From Salegentibacter agarivorans (GTDB lineage Bacteria; Bacteroidota; Bacteroidia; Flavobacteriales; Flavobacteriaceae), in assembly GCF_900113135.1 (NCBI RefSeq), contig NZ_FOOH01000014.1:53893-117892 (forward strand): 64,000 nucleotides of DNA, given 5' to 3'. The notes beneath the pieces are model-generated. The model did no database searches. It was not told the origin of the DNA and saw only the letters and a program-made list of their open reading frames with translations. A program made the translations under genes and the position numbers. Position 1 is the stretch's first letter. Every line of letters begins with the position of its first letter. Positions 26,466 to 33,957 of the stretch are shown piece by piece.

Positions 26466-26960
26466 GTGGATAAAGAATTAGAACATCAGTTTGTAAAAAA
26501 CCTGGAGAAACACCAGAATATAGCGCATAAAATATGTCGTATTTATACTAATGATCAGGATTCCCACAACGACCTATTTCAGGAAATTACTATTCAGCTG
26601 TGGAAAGCTTACCCCAAGTTTAGGGGAGAAGCAAAATTTAGTACATGGATGTACAGGGTTGCCTTAAATACTGCCATCACCTTATACCGAAAGAAAAAAA
26701 GAAGTATAAAAACGCAGGATTTTGATACTGTAGATTTTAAAATTAAAGCCGAAGAATATGATGATGAGACCGAGCAACAATTAAAGGTAATGTACTCGGC
26801 AATTCAGGAATTAAACGATATTGAAAAAGCACTCGTTTTTTTATATCTCGAAGATAAAAATTATAGAGATATTTCTGAAACCCTGGGTATTACTGAAGTA
26901 AATGCAAGAGTGAAGATGAACAGGGTAAAAACTAAGTTAAAAAACATTTTAAATCCGTAG
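26466..26960 (+). CDS. ECF-type sigma factor
   Basis: Second extracytoplasmic-function sigma factor, 164 aa, starting at GTG (no usable upstream ATG). Region 2 includes 'DLFQEITIQLWKAYPKF'. The region 4 helix-turn-helix is 'YRDISETLGITEVNARVKM'. It is followed 6 bp later by a four-helix membrane protein, the natural candidate for its anti-sigma partner. Regulon unknown. Confidence 0.9.
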   Translation: MDKELEHQFVKNLEKHQNIAHKICRIYTNDQDSHNDLFQEITIQLWKAYPKFRGEAKFSTWMYRVALNTAITLYRKKKRSIKTQDFDTVDFKIKAEEYDDETEQQLKVMYSAIQELNDIEKALVFLYLEDKNYRDISETLGITEVNARVKMNRVKTKLKNILNP

Positions 26961-26966
26961 AGAATA

Positions 26967-27605
26967 ATGGATGGACTGGATTTATTAAAAAAAGATTGGA
27001 AAAAACGGGAAGGTAATATTCCCCAACTTTCCTACGATGAAATCTATAAGATGCTGTTGAAGCGCTCATCTTCAATTGTAAAATGGATTTTTGTAATTAG
27101 TATTCTTGAATTTCTATTCTGGGCACTTATTACTATTTTCTGGGCAGATCACGAATACTGGGCCGAAATGGAACGTATTCATTTAAAAGAATTTACCGTA
27201 GTAACGTATGTTATTAATTATGGAATAACCTTTTTCTTTATCTATTGTTTTTACAAGAACTACCGAAGAATATCTTCTACAGATAGTGTAGCGAAATTGA
27301 TTAAAAATATTCTACGAACAAGAAAAACTGTAAAATACTATATAGGTTATATTTTAATTTCCACTGCGCTAATTACCCTTATTTATACTTACTTTTTTAT
27401 GAATTATCACGCCACTAATACCGTGGTTGAAGATGTTGAAAAATATAGTTTTACTCCGCTACAATGGCTAATGTTTGCTGGAATAATGTTAGGTGGACTG
27501 GCAGTTTTCCTGGGAATTATATGGTTATTCTACCGGGTGATCTACGGAATTCTACTAAGACGTTTGAATAAAAATTACAAAGAATTAAAGAAATTGGAGG
27601 TATAG
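26967..27605 (+). CDS. Four-helix membrane protein paired with sigma factor, function unknown
   Basis: A 212-aa protein with a short cytoplasmic N-terminus (1-35, 'LLKKDWKKREGNIPQLSYDE') and four predicted membrane helices at about 38-58, 72-94, 118-138 and 160-185, ending in a basic coiled tail. It matches no anti-sigma domain that I recognise, yet its position 6 bp after an ECF sigma gene and its cytoplasmic head suggest sigma-factor control. Similar pairs recur in Flavobacteriia. The role is inference. Confidence 0.6.
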   Translation: MDGLDLLKKDWKKREGNIPQLSYDEIYKMLLKRSSSIVKWIFVISILEFLFWALITIFWADHEYWAEMERIHLKEFTVVTYVINYGITFFFIYCFYKNYRRISSTDSVAKLIKNILRTRKTVKYYIGYILISTALITLIYTYFFMNYHATNTVVEDVEKYSFTPLQWLMFAGIMLGGLAVFLGIIWLFYRVIYGILLRRLNKNYKELKKLEV

Positions 27606-27692
27606 ATAATAATTTACAGTTGCAATATTCTTTAAAGCGTACTCCTCATCATAAAAGAGCCTCTCCACAGTTTATTTGGGGGTCTAATCAGC

Positions 27693-27720
27693 TTAGATTC
27701 TGAAACGAGTTCAGAATGAC
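27693..27720 (-). repeat. Dispersed 28-nt hairpin element, copy 2
   Basis: ATTCTGAA and TTCAGAAT form an 8-bp stem around ACGAG. On the reverse strand the unit matches copy 1 (10177-10204) at 25 of 28 positions. Two of the three differences preserve base pairing. It lies between convergent genes, as does copy 1. Confidence 0.7.
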
Positions 27721-27776
27721 GCCCCTTACCAGAGAAAAGTTAGAATAATAAGCTCTTAGACTTCAAACTATAAAAT

Positions 27777-27817
27777 AAAAAATGGCTGTTTGAAAATTAT
27801 ATCAAACAGCCATTTTT
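27777..27817. terminator. Bidirectional terminator after lpdA
   Basis: A 16-bp stem (AAAAATGGCTGTTTGA with its complement) around an 8-nt loop has T-runs on both strands. It stands between the convergent sigma-partner gene and lpdA. Confidence 0.88.
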
Positions 27818-27837
27818 ATATAAAATTTAATTCAAAA

Positions 27838-29244
27838 TTATACGTGTAGCGCACGATTATCGGTTGCGGCAAGAGCGGCTTCCTTAACGGCTTCAGCATA
27901 AGTTGGATGTGCGTGGCTCATCCTAGCGATATCTTCGGCAGAAGCACGGTATTCCATTGCGGTTACAGCTTCAGCAATAAGATCGGCAGTACGAGCACCA
28001 ATCATATGCACGCCTAAAACCTCATCGGTTTTTTCATCGGCTAGAATTTTTACAAATCCGTCTGTATCTCCACTAGCTCTGGAACGTCCCAGAGCACGCA
28101 TTGGGAATTTTCCTTCTTTATACTTTATTCCTTCTTCTTTAAGTTCTTCTTCGGTCTTCCCTACCGCAGCAACTTCTGGCCAGGTATAAACAACACCCGG
28201 AATTAGGTTATAATCTATATGCGGTTTTTGTCCGGCGATAGTTTCAGCAACAAAAGTTCCTTCTTCTTCGGCTTTATGAGCCAGCATCGCACCACGAACA
28301 ACATCTCCAATGGCGTAAATATTATCTACATTGGTTTGTAAATGCTCGTTTACCTCTATCATTCCTTTATCGGTCACTTTAACCCCGGCAGCATCGGCAT
28401 TTAACCCATCTGTAAAAGGTTTACGACCTACAGAAACTAAGCAGTAGTCTCCTTTAAATTCTACTTCCTTATCTTTCTTATCGTCAGCTTTAATAATGAT
28501 CTCGTCTCCTTTACGCTCTACCGATTTCACTTTGGTAGAAGTATGGAATTTTACGCCTTGCTTCTTCAGTACCTTTTGAAGTTCTTTAGAAAGTGCGCTA
28601 TCCATTGTAGGTATAATTCGGTCTAAAAATTCTACCACAGTAACCTCAGCTCCCAGACGGCGATAAACCTGACCTAATTCCAGGCCGATCACTCCGCCGC
28701 CAATCACTATCATGTGCTTGGGGATTTCCTTAAGCTTTAAAGCTTCGGTAGAAGTGATAATTCTTTCTTTATCAAGTTCGATAAACGGAAGGTTAGCCGG
28801 TTTTGAACCTGTAGCTATAATGGTTTTCGCAGCTTCAATGGTTTCGGTTTCACCATCGGTTTTCTCAATATTGATGTGGGTTTTATCTTTAAAAGAGCCT
28901 ACACCTTCAAAAACATCAATTTTATTTTTATCCATCAGGAACTTTACTCCGTCGCAAGTTTGACTTACCACCGAAGATTTACGTTCCATCATTTTTTCAA
29001 GATTAACTTTTACTTCTCCCGGAATTTCAATTCCGTGTTCTTCAAAATGTTTTACCGCATCGTGATAATGATGTGAAGAATCCAGCAAAGCTTTACTTGG
29101 AATACAACCTACATTAAGGCAGGTTCCACCCAAGGTTGAATATTTTTCTATGATAGCAGTTTTCATTCCCAGTTGCGCGCAGCGTATAGCGGCCACATAT
29201 CCTCCGGGGCCCGAACCTATAACTGCAACATCATATTTAGTCAT
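27838..29244 (-). CDS. lpdA: Dihydrolipoyl dehydrogenase (E3)
   Basis: FAD enzyme of 468 aa that reoxidises lipoamide of the 2-oxoacid dehydrogenase and glycine-cleavage complexes. The FAD site is GSGPGG (10-15) and the redox disulfide C42-x4-C47 (GGTCLNVGCIPSK). The NAD-binding GGGVIGLELG and the C-terminal HAHPTYAE with a H446/E451 dyad are all present. A longer frame exists, but MTKYDVAVIG at 29244 is the family start. It is monocistronic, with its own terminator. Confidence 0.95.
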   Translation of the reverse strand: MTKYDVAVIGSGPGGYVAAIRCAQLGMKTAIIEKYSTLGGTCLNVGCIPSKALLDSSHHYHDAVKHFEEHGIEIPGEVKVNLEKMMERKSSVVSQTCDGVKFLMDKNKIDVFEGVGSFKDKTHINIEKTDGETETIEAAKTIIATGSKPANLPFIELDKERIITSTEALKLKEIPKHMIVIGGGVIGLELGQVYRRLGAEVTVVEFLDRIIPTMDSALSKELQKVLKKQGVKFHTSTKVKSVERKGDEIIIKADDKKDKEVEFKGDYCLVSVGRKPFTDGLNADAAGVKVTDKGMIEVNEHLQTNVDNIYAIGDVVRGAMLAHKAEEEGTFVAETIAGQKPHIDYNLIPGVVYTWPEVAAVGKTEEELKEEGIKYKEGKFPMRALGRSRASGDTDGFVKILADEKTDEVLGVHMIGARTADLIAEAVTAMEYRASAEDIARMSHAHPTYAEAVKEAALAATDNRALHV

Positions 29245-29332
29245 AATTCTATATTTTATGTTGATTTTTTGACAAAGTAAACACAAAAGTACAACTATTC
29301 AGGGCAATGACCAATGCTCATAAAATTATGAT

Positions 29333-30691
29333 TTAGGCTTTAACATAAACTGTTTTCTTATTAACAAACTCCATCATTCCTTCTTTTGCAAGCTCTCTGC
29401 CATACCCAGATCTTTTGGTTCCGCCAAAGGGAAGCCTGGGATCAGATTTTACCAGTTCATTTACAAAGTATGCGCCATCACTTACGCTACCAGCCATTTC
29501 CATAGCTTTTTCTAAGTTTTTAGTAAAAACCGTTGTCCCCAAACCAAACTTTGATTTTTCTGAAAGTTCAAAAGCTTCTTCTATGCTACTTGCTTTAATA
29601 ATAGCTGCAAGTGGGCCAAATGTTTCTTCGTCAAAAGCAGCCATTCCCGGCTTTACATTTCCAAGGATAGTTGGTTGGTGAAAACAGTTATCCTGTTCAC
29701 CGCCAAGTAGCAACTCAGCTCCCTCTTCTAAAGACCTTTTGACCTGGCTTTGAAGTTGATCTGCCAAATCTTTCCTCGCCAGCGTACCAACCTGCGTAGC
29801 ATCTTCCATAGTGTCTCCGGATTGTAACTCGCTTACTGCAGCCTTAAATTTGGAAACAAATTCATCGTAAATTCCTTCCAGAAGAATAAAACGTTTCGCT
29901 GCGATGCAGCTTTGTCCGCAGTTTAACATCCTGGCAGAAACCGCTGTTTTAACAGCGCGTTCAATATCAGCATCTTCCCAAACAATAAAGGAATTATTTC
30001 CTCCCAACTCCAGTAAACTTTTTTTAATATATTTTCCCGAAAGCTGTGCTACTGCAGATCCTGCAGCTTCACTACCTGTTAAAGTAACAGCCTGCACAGC
30101 CTCGTGGGCAATAATCAATTCGGTTTGATCGTGATGTACAATTAAATTCTGAAAAACACTTTTTGGATAGCCTGCTTTTTCAAAAACTTCTTCGATCTTT
30201 ATAGCACAGCCAAAAACATTAGGAGCGTGTTTTAAAACCCCGGTATTACCGGCAGTAAGAGTTGGTGCGGCAAACCTAAAAACCTGCCAGAATGGAAAAT
30301 TCCAGGGCATAATCGCAAAAACACTACCCAAGGGATCGTGCCTTACATAACTATGAGTTGCATCTGTTTTTATTTCTTCCTGCTGAAGAAAATCTGAAGC
30401 ATTTTCGGCATAATAATCACAAACCCAGGCGCATTTATTAACCTCAGATCTAGATTCAGAAATTGGTTTTCCCATTTCCCGGGTAATCATACGCGCATAT
30501 TCTTCTACATTATCCCTTAAAACCTGTCCGGCTTTTTTTAAAAGGTCGGTTCGGTAAGAAAGTGATGTTTTCTTCCATTCTTTAAAAGCTTTTCCAGAAT
30601 TATTTAAAACCTCTATGGTTTCCCCTTCCTTCTGAGCCGTATACTTTCCAACTTGTTCCCCATTGTAGGGGTTTGTGCTATAAAATTCCAT
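29333..30691 (-). CDS. Short NAD(P)-dependent aldehyde dehydrogenase, succinate-semialdehyde type
   Basis: Aldehyde dehydrogenase of 452 aa, the short form typical of Sad/YneI-like succinate-semialdehyde dehydrogenases. Catalytic C262 (GQSCIA) and E228 (LELGGNN) are present, as is the cofactor stretch 'TLTGSEAAGSAVAQLSGK'. It oxidises semialdehydes to acids, for example the product of GABA transamination. It lies just downstream of the C45/ATP-grasp/decarboxylase cluster on the same strand, separated by a terminator. Together with the class III aminotransferase at 38229-39536 it would complete a GABA-to-succinate route; that link is inference. Confidence 0.88.
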   Translation of the reverse strand: MEFYSTNPYNGEQVGKYTAQKEGETIEVLNNSGKAFKEWKKTSLSYRTDLLKKAGQVLRDNVEEYARMITREMGKPISESRSEVNKCAWVCDYYAENASDFLQQEEIKTDATHSYVRHDPLGSVFAIMPWNFPFWQVFRFAAPTLTAGNTGVLKHAPNVFGCAIKIEEVFEKAGYPKSVFQNLIVHHDQTELIIAHEAVQAVTLTGSEAAGSAVAQLSGKYIKKSLLELGGNNSFIVWEDADIERAVKTAVSARMLNCGQSCIAAKRFILLEGIYDEFVSKFKAAVSELQSGDTMEDATQVGTLARKDLADQLQSQVKRSLEEGAELLLGGEQDNCFHQPTILGNVKPGMAAFDEETFGPLAAIIKASSIEEAFELSEKSKFGLGTTVFTKNLEKAMEMAGSVSDGAYFVNELVKSDPRLPFGGTKRSGYGRELAKEGMMEFVNKKTVYVKA

Positions 30692-30747
30692 TGTATTTTA
30701 TTTTTTATGGAGTATTAAATTAAAATTACTCCGAAGAATTTTTAACT

Positions 30748-30798
30748 AAAAAACCTGGTGAAATAAATAGGAGATATCCTTTATTTATAGCACCAGGT
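30748..30798 (-). terminator. Intrinsic terminator of the C45/ATP-grasp/decarboxylase operon
   Basis: Read on the - strand, an 8-bp stem (ACCTGGTG with its complement), a 2x2 internal loop and a further 7-bp AT stem are followed by TTTTTT. It lies 29 bp after the C45 stop and closes the operon that begins at 38079. Confidence 0.8.
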
Positions 30799-30826
30799 CC
30801 TTAGGAAAATTATTGAACAGAAATAC

Positions 30827-32077
30827 CTAACTCCTCCAGGATTGGGCGTAACCTGTTCCCATTTTACTCCAGAAACCGGCTACTGCCTGCCAGGATACTT
30901 CTCCATTATTAATTATTTTTTCTCTTAATTTTTCAAGATCTCGCTCATTTGTTGATGGGTGAGCCTTAGCCATAGCATTAACCATAATTTCGGTAACAGT
31001 TTCCTGCCAATCTACATTTTCGGCGAATTGCTCCTCAAATGGATCTTCTACCGTTTGGGCTACATCTACCGCATCCTGGTTCCACCATTCAGTTGCAACC
31101 TGAGCCGGTTCGTAATTTATCAGCTTATAAACTTCCTTAAAGTTTTCAAAACTTTGTTGAACCGACATTTCAGGCCAGCGAAGTTCTACTTTCCCCTCTA
31201 AAGGCCTATAAACCGAGGTAAATAAAGTTCCAAAACCTTCCTTAAACTTTGTGTTATAAAGTGGAGTTTTTAGAAAAGCATCAGCCACCTTCGTCGAATT
31301 CACGCCTTTCTCTGACAACAATTTATTCAGAAAAGATGACCGCTCCCGGGTTTTATTAAAGGCCGCATTTTCCGGCCAGTCTATTGTTCCCTGGTGGTTT
31401 GTGGTAAAAGCCGCATCAGTAACCCGTGGTGTCTTATCTGGTGCCAGTTGTACGGTTTTAAATTTTCCGGTTTTGTCCACTACGGTTACGTTATATGACA
31501 TATGTGAAGGAATCCTGATTAAAGCTGCAACAGCTTCATCAACATCACTGCAAAATTCTAGAACATAACGCAAAATAAACGGAATACCGAAACCTACTCC
31601 TACCTCTTTTCTACCTCCAAAAGTGAGCGAAATGGCCAGGCCGTCTTCATTCATTCCGTCTACAACCCCAATAAGAAAATCGCTGGTAGCAATTACTTTT
31701 TTGCCATTCCAGGAGGTTAGCAATTGAGTTCCCTCCATAAGATCTGGATGAAAATCGTAATTTCTAACCAACTGAATATCACTTCCCGTTGTAACCGCCT
31801 GTGAGCAGCCACTTATATAAGCAGGAGGCTGAAAGCCTGTTAAAAATCTTGAGGCTACCTTATCGTCTTTCGCTAATTTGCATAAGCGCTGATAAGTAGG
31901 CCACATCTCTGGCATATACTTTTTAAGTGCTTCCTGTGAGGTTTTAAGATCTGGATAATTTGTTGTTCCTTTTGATTTAAGCCAACTTTTATAAGCGGAC
32001 CAGTGAGTATTATATAATTTTTGCCATTTGGAACCCGGTTTTCCGGGTTCTGAAATAGCATTAAAATGTAACTGCAT
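30827..32077 (-). CDS. C45-family Ntn acyltransferase/hydrolase
   Basis: A 416-aa protein resembling acyl-CoA:6-aminopenicillanate acyltransferase (peptidase family C45). Residues 1-90 form a propeptide-like N-part. The Gly-Cys junction at 90-91 (YISGCSQAV) is the expected autocleavage site, freeing C91 as N-terminal nucleophile. 'RNYDFHPD' and 'GVVDGMNEDGLAISL' are typical of this Ntn fold. There is no signal peptide, so it is cytoplasmic. It ends the nitrilase-VOC-decarboxylase-ATP-grasp operon (82-bp gap) and is followed by the terminator. Family members make or break amide bonds with acyl donors. Here it could hydrolyse or transfer the amide formed by the adjacent ligase. Substrate unknown. 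Confidence 0.85.
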   Translation of the reverse strand: MQLHFNAISEPGKPGSKWQKLYNTHWSAYKSWLKSKGTTNYPDLKTSQEALKKYMPEMWPTYQRLCKLAKDDKVASRFLTGFQPPAYISGCSQAVTTGSDIQLVRNYDFHPDLMEGTQLLTSWNGKKVIATSDFLIGVVDGMNEDGLAISLTFGGRKEVGVGFGIPFILRYVLEFCSDVDEAVAALIRIPSHMSYNVTVVDKTGKFKTVQLAPDKTPRVTDAAFTTNHQGTIDWPENAAFNKTRERSSFLNKLLSEKGVNSTKVADAFLKTPLYNTKFKEGFGTLFTSVYRPLEGKVELRWPEMSVQQSFENFKEVYKLINYEPAQVATEWWNQDAVDVAQTVEDPFEEQFAENVDWQETVTEIMVNAMAKAHPSTNERDLEKLREKIINNGEVSWQAVAGFWSKMGTGYAQSWRS

Positions 32078-32159
32078 TTAGAATGGTTTTTAAATAATAT
32101 TGATTTATTACTGTGGCAAAGTAGTTTTATTTCCTTTTACTCTCACAAAATCTCACCTA

Positions 32160-33953
32160 TTATTTAGTTAAAGTTCCTGATAATTTTCGCTTTTTCTTGT
32201 CTTCTACCATTTCAGAAGTGTATTGTGCTCTAATAGCTTTAATCCAGTGTTTAGCCCTGTTATTGAGCCTAAAATCATCGGTCATCATACGCCCGCGGCT
32301 TACCAGAATTCCCATATCTGCACCTTCATATAAATAATCTCCTTTTCGGGTTATTCGTAAGAAAAACGCTTCATTTTCATTTTCCACTGCCCTACGGTGA
32401 GTATCCATCCTGTCAAACTGAATATGGCCGGTATCATACATTCTGTAAATACCAGAGTTTGGTGCATTTGTCACATATTCTATGGTATCTTCGGTATGCT
32501 TTATAATAAGCTGGCTCCAGCTATCTATATTTTCCTGGCGGGCCCAACGGTTGTTTATAGCTTCTATATCAAGATCATAATCAATATCCATCCATTCCAG
32601 AATATGAAAAACGAATAATGGTGCATCTGCCAGGGCAAATACCGCGTGATTGGTTATAGAACTTGCTCCTGTTACCCGTGGATTTAGTTCTCCTAAATAG
32701 ATCTCTCCATTATCCTGATCTATTAAGAAATCTAGTTCAAAATAGCCTTTATAACCTTCTTCCCTTAATTGATTTCCGAATAACTGGGTATATTCTATCG
32801 CTTTATCTCTTAACTCGGGCGTAAAAGCATTTGGATAAATCTCGTTACCACACCAACCACCTTCATATGGAGTAAGGTCTTTAAAGCCTACTAGTTCTGT
32901 CATAAGCGGAGCTACGATTGTTCCATGCCTGGTTACACAAGCTTCTATAGCAGAACCACGGCAACGAATACGCTTCATTACCTTTACTTCTTCTTCTTTT
33001 TCAATTTCTTCAGCGTGTTTTTGGTATTCTTCCTCATTAGAAATAAAGAAAGTAGTATGGCCGGAATCTCCAAAAGGGGTCTGGATAACCAACTCGTTTC
33101 CAAGGTGCTTAGAAACCTCTCTTAAATGTTCATAATTATCTACTTTTGTCAACACATAAGGCACACAAGCCACTCCGGCTTTTTCTGCAATACGGTTGGT
33201 ATTTACTTTATTATCTAGGAAAGTTCGCATTTCGGCTTTTGGAAACATAATTTCCAAACCGAGTTTTTCTGCAAGTTCCTCGGTTTTTTCATTAAACATA
33301 AGGAACATCGCTTTCCCTGCCCTTCCATCTACAGATCGTGTTTTTAGATAATCCTGAACTTCGGGATGTTGTAATAAATAGTTATTTATGTCCTCTATTC
33401 CTTCAAAATCATCGTGAGGAATTTCGGTTTTAGGAGAAAAAACATTAGGATGAAGACCATCAAAACATTCGATATGGCATATAAATTTGAATCCTTTAAT
33501 CCACTCATCGGCACCTAAAAGATTAAAATTTGTGGCGCTTATAAAATATAAAGGTTCTTCGTTTTTGTGAAAAGATCTTCGAATATCTGAAACTCCCTCC
33601 AGCGCATTCTTACTTTTATACTGTCTTGGAGCATTGGTAGCTAATTTTTTACCAGTAGCCTTAGTGCCTCCTACTTCTTTTTTTGTGGTGGTAGTAGTTT
33701 TAGGCTTTTTAGCACTCGAAGTTTTAGCAGTTTTTTTCTTTTTTGCAGAAGAAGAACCTGGTGCTTTACCTTGCTGCGCCGTAGAATCTAAAGGCACAGA
33801 TTTTTTTCCTTTTAATGGTTTTTCTTCGGTAACCTTTAATTTTCGGTCTTTTTTCGCGCTACGTTCCGGGGAAACCGGTTCTTTTTCAGGCGTTGTTTTT
33901 TTTGTATTTGTTCCTTCCTTTTTATTGGAAGATTTTGGTTTCTTAGATTCCAT
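32160..33953 (-). CDS. ATP-grasp carboxylate-amine ligase-like protein with Lys/Thr/Ser-rich N-terminal tail
   Basis: A 597-aa protein. Residues 1-115 are a disordered, strongly basic tail rich in Lys, Thr, Ser and Pro (KKPK, SAKKKK, TTTTTKK). A folded N-domain follows (about 128-220), then an ATP-grasp domain (about 230-455) with metal-binding 'LGELNPRVTG' and upstream VIQTPFGDSGHTTFF. A C-terminal module runs to residue 590. ATP-grasp enzymes activate a carboxylate as acyl phosphate and join it to an amine or thiol. Automated annotation may call it a biotin carboxylase, but no carboxylase partner is nearby. It begins 4 bp after the PLP decarboxylase-like gene, whose amine product could be its acceptor (inference). 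Confidence 0.82.
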   Translation of the reverse strand: MESKKPKSSNKKEGTNTKKTTPEKEPVSPERSAKKDRKLKVTEEKPLKGKKSVPLDSTAQQGKAPGSSSAKKKKTAKTSSAKKPKTTTTTKKEVGGTKATGKKLATNAPRQYKSKNALEGVSDIRRSFHKNEEPLYFISATNFNLLGADEWIKGFKFICHIECFDGLHPNVFSPKTEIPHDDFEGIEDINNYLLQHPEVQDYLKTRSVDGRAGKAMFLMFNEKTEELAEKLGLEIMFPKAEMRTFLDNKVNTNRIAEKAGVACVPYVLTKVDNYEHLREVSKHLGNELVIQTPFGDSGHTTFFISNEEEYQKHAEEIEKEEEVKVMKRIRCRGSAIEACVTRHGTIVAPLMTELVGFKDLTPYEGGWCGNEIYPNAFTPELRDKAIEYTQLFGNQLREEGYKGYFELDFLIDQDNGEIYLGELNPRVTGASSITNHAVFALADAPLFVFHILEWMDIDYDLDIEAINNRWARQENIDSWSQLIIKHTEDTIEYVTNAPNSGIYRMYDTGHIQFDRMDTHRRAVENENEAFFLRITRKGDYLYEGADMGILVSRGRMMTDDFRLNNRAKHWIKAIRAQYTSEMVEDKKKRKLSGTLTK

Positions 33954-33957
33954 AATT

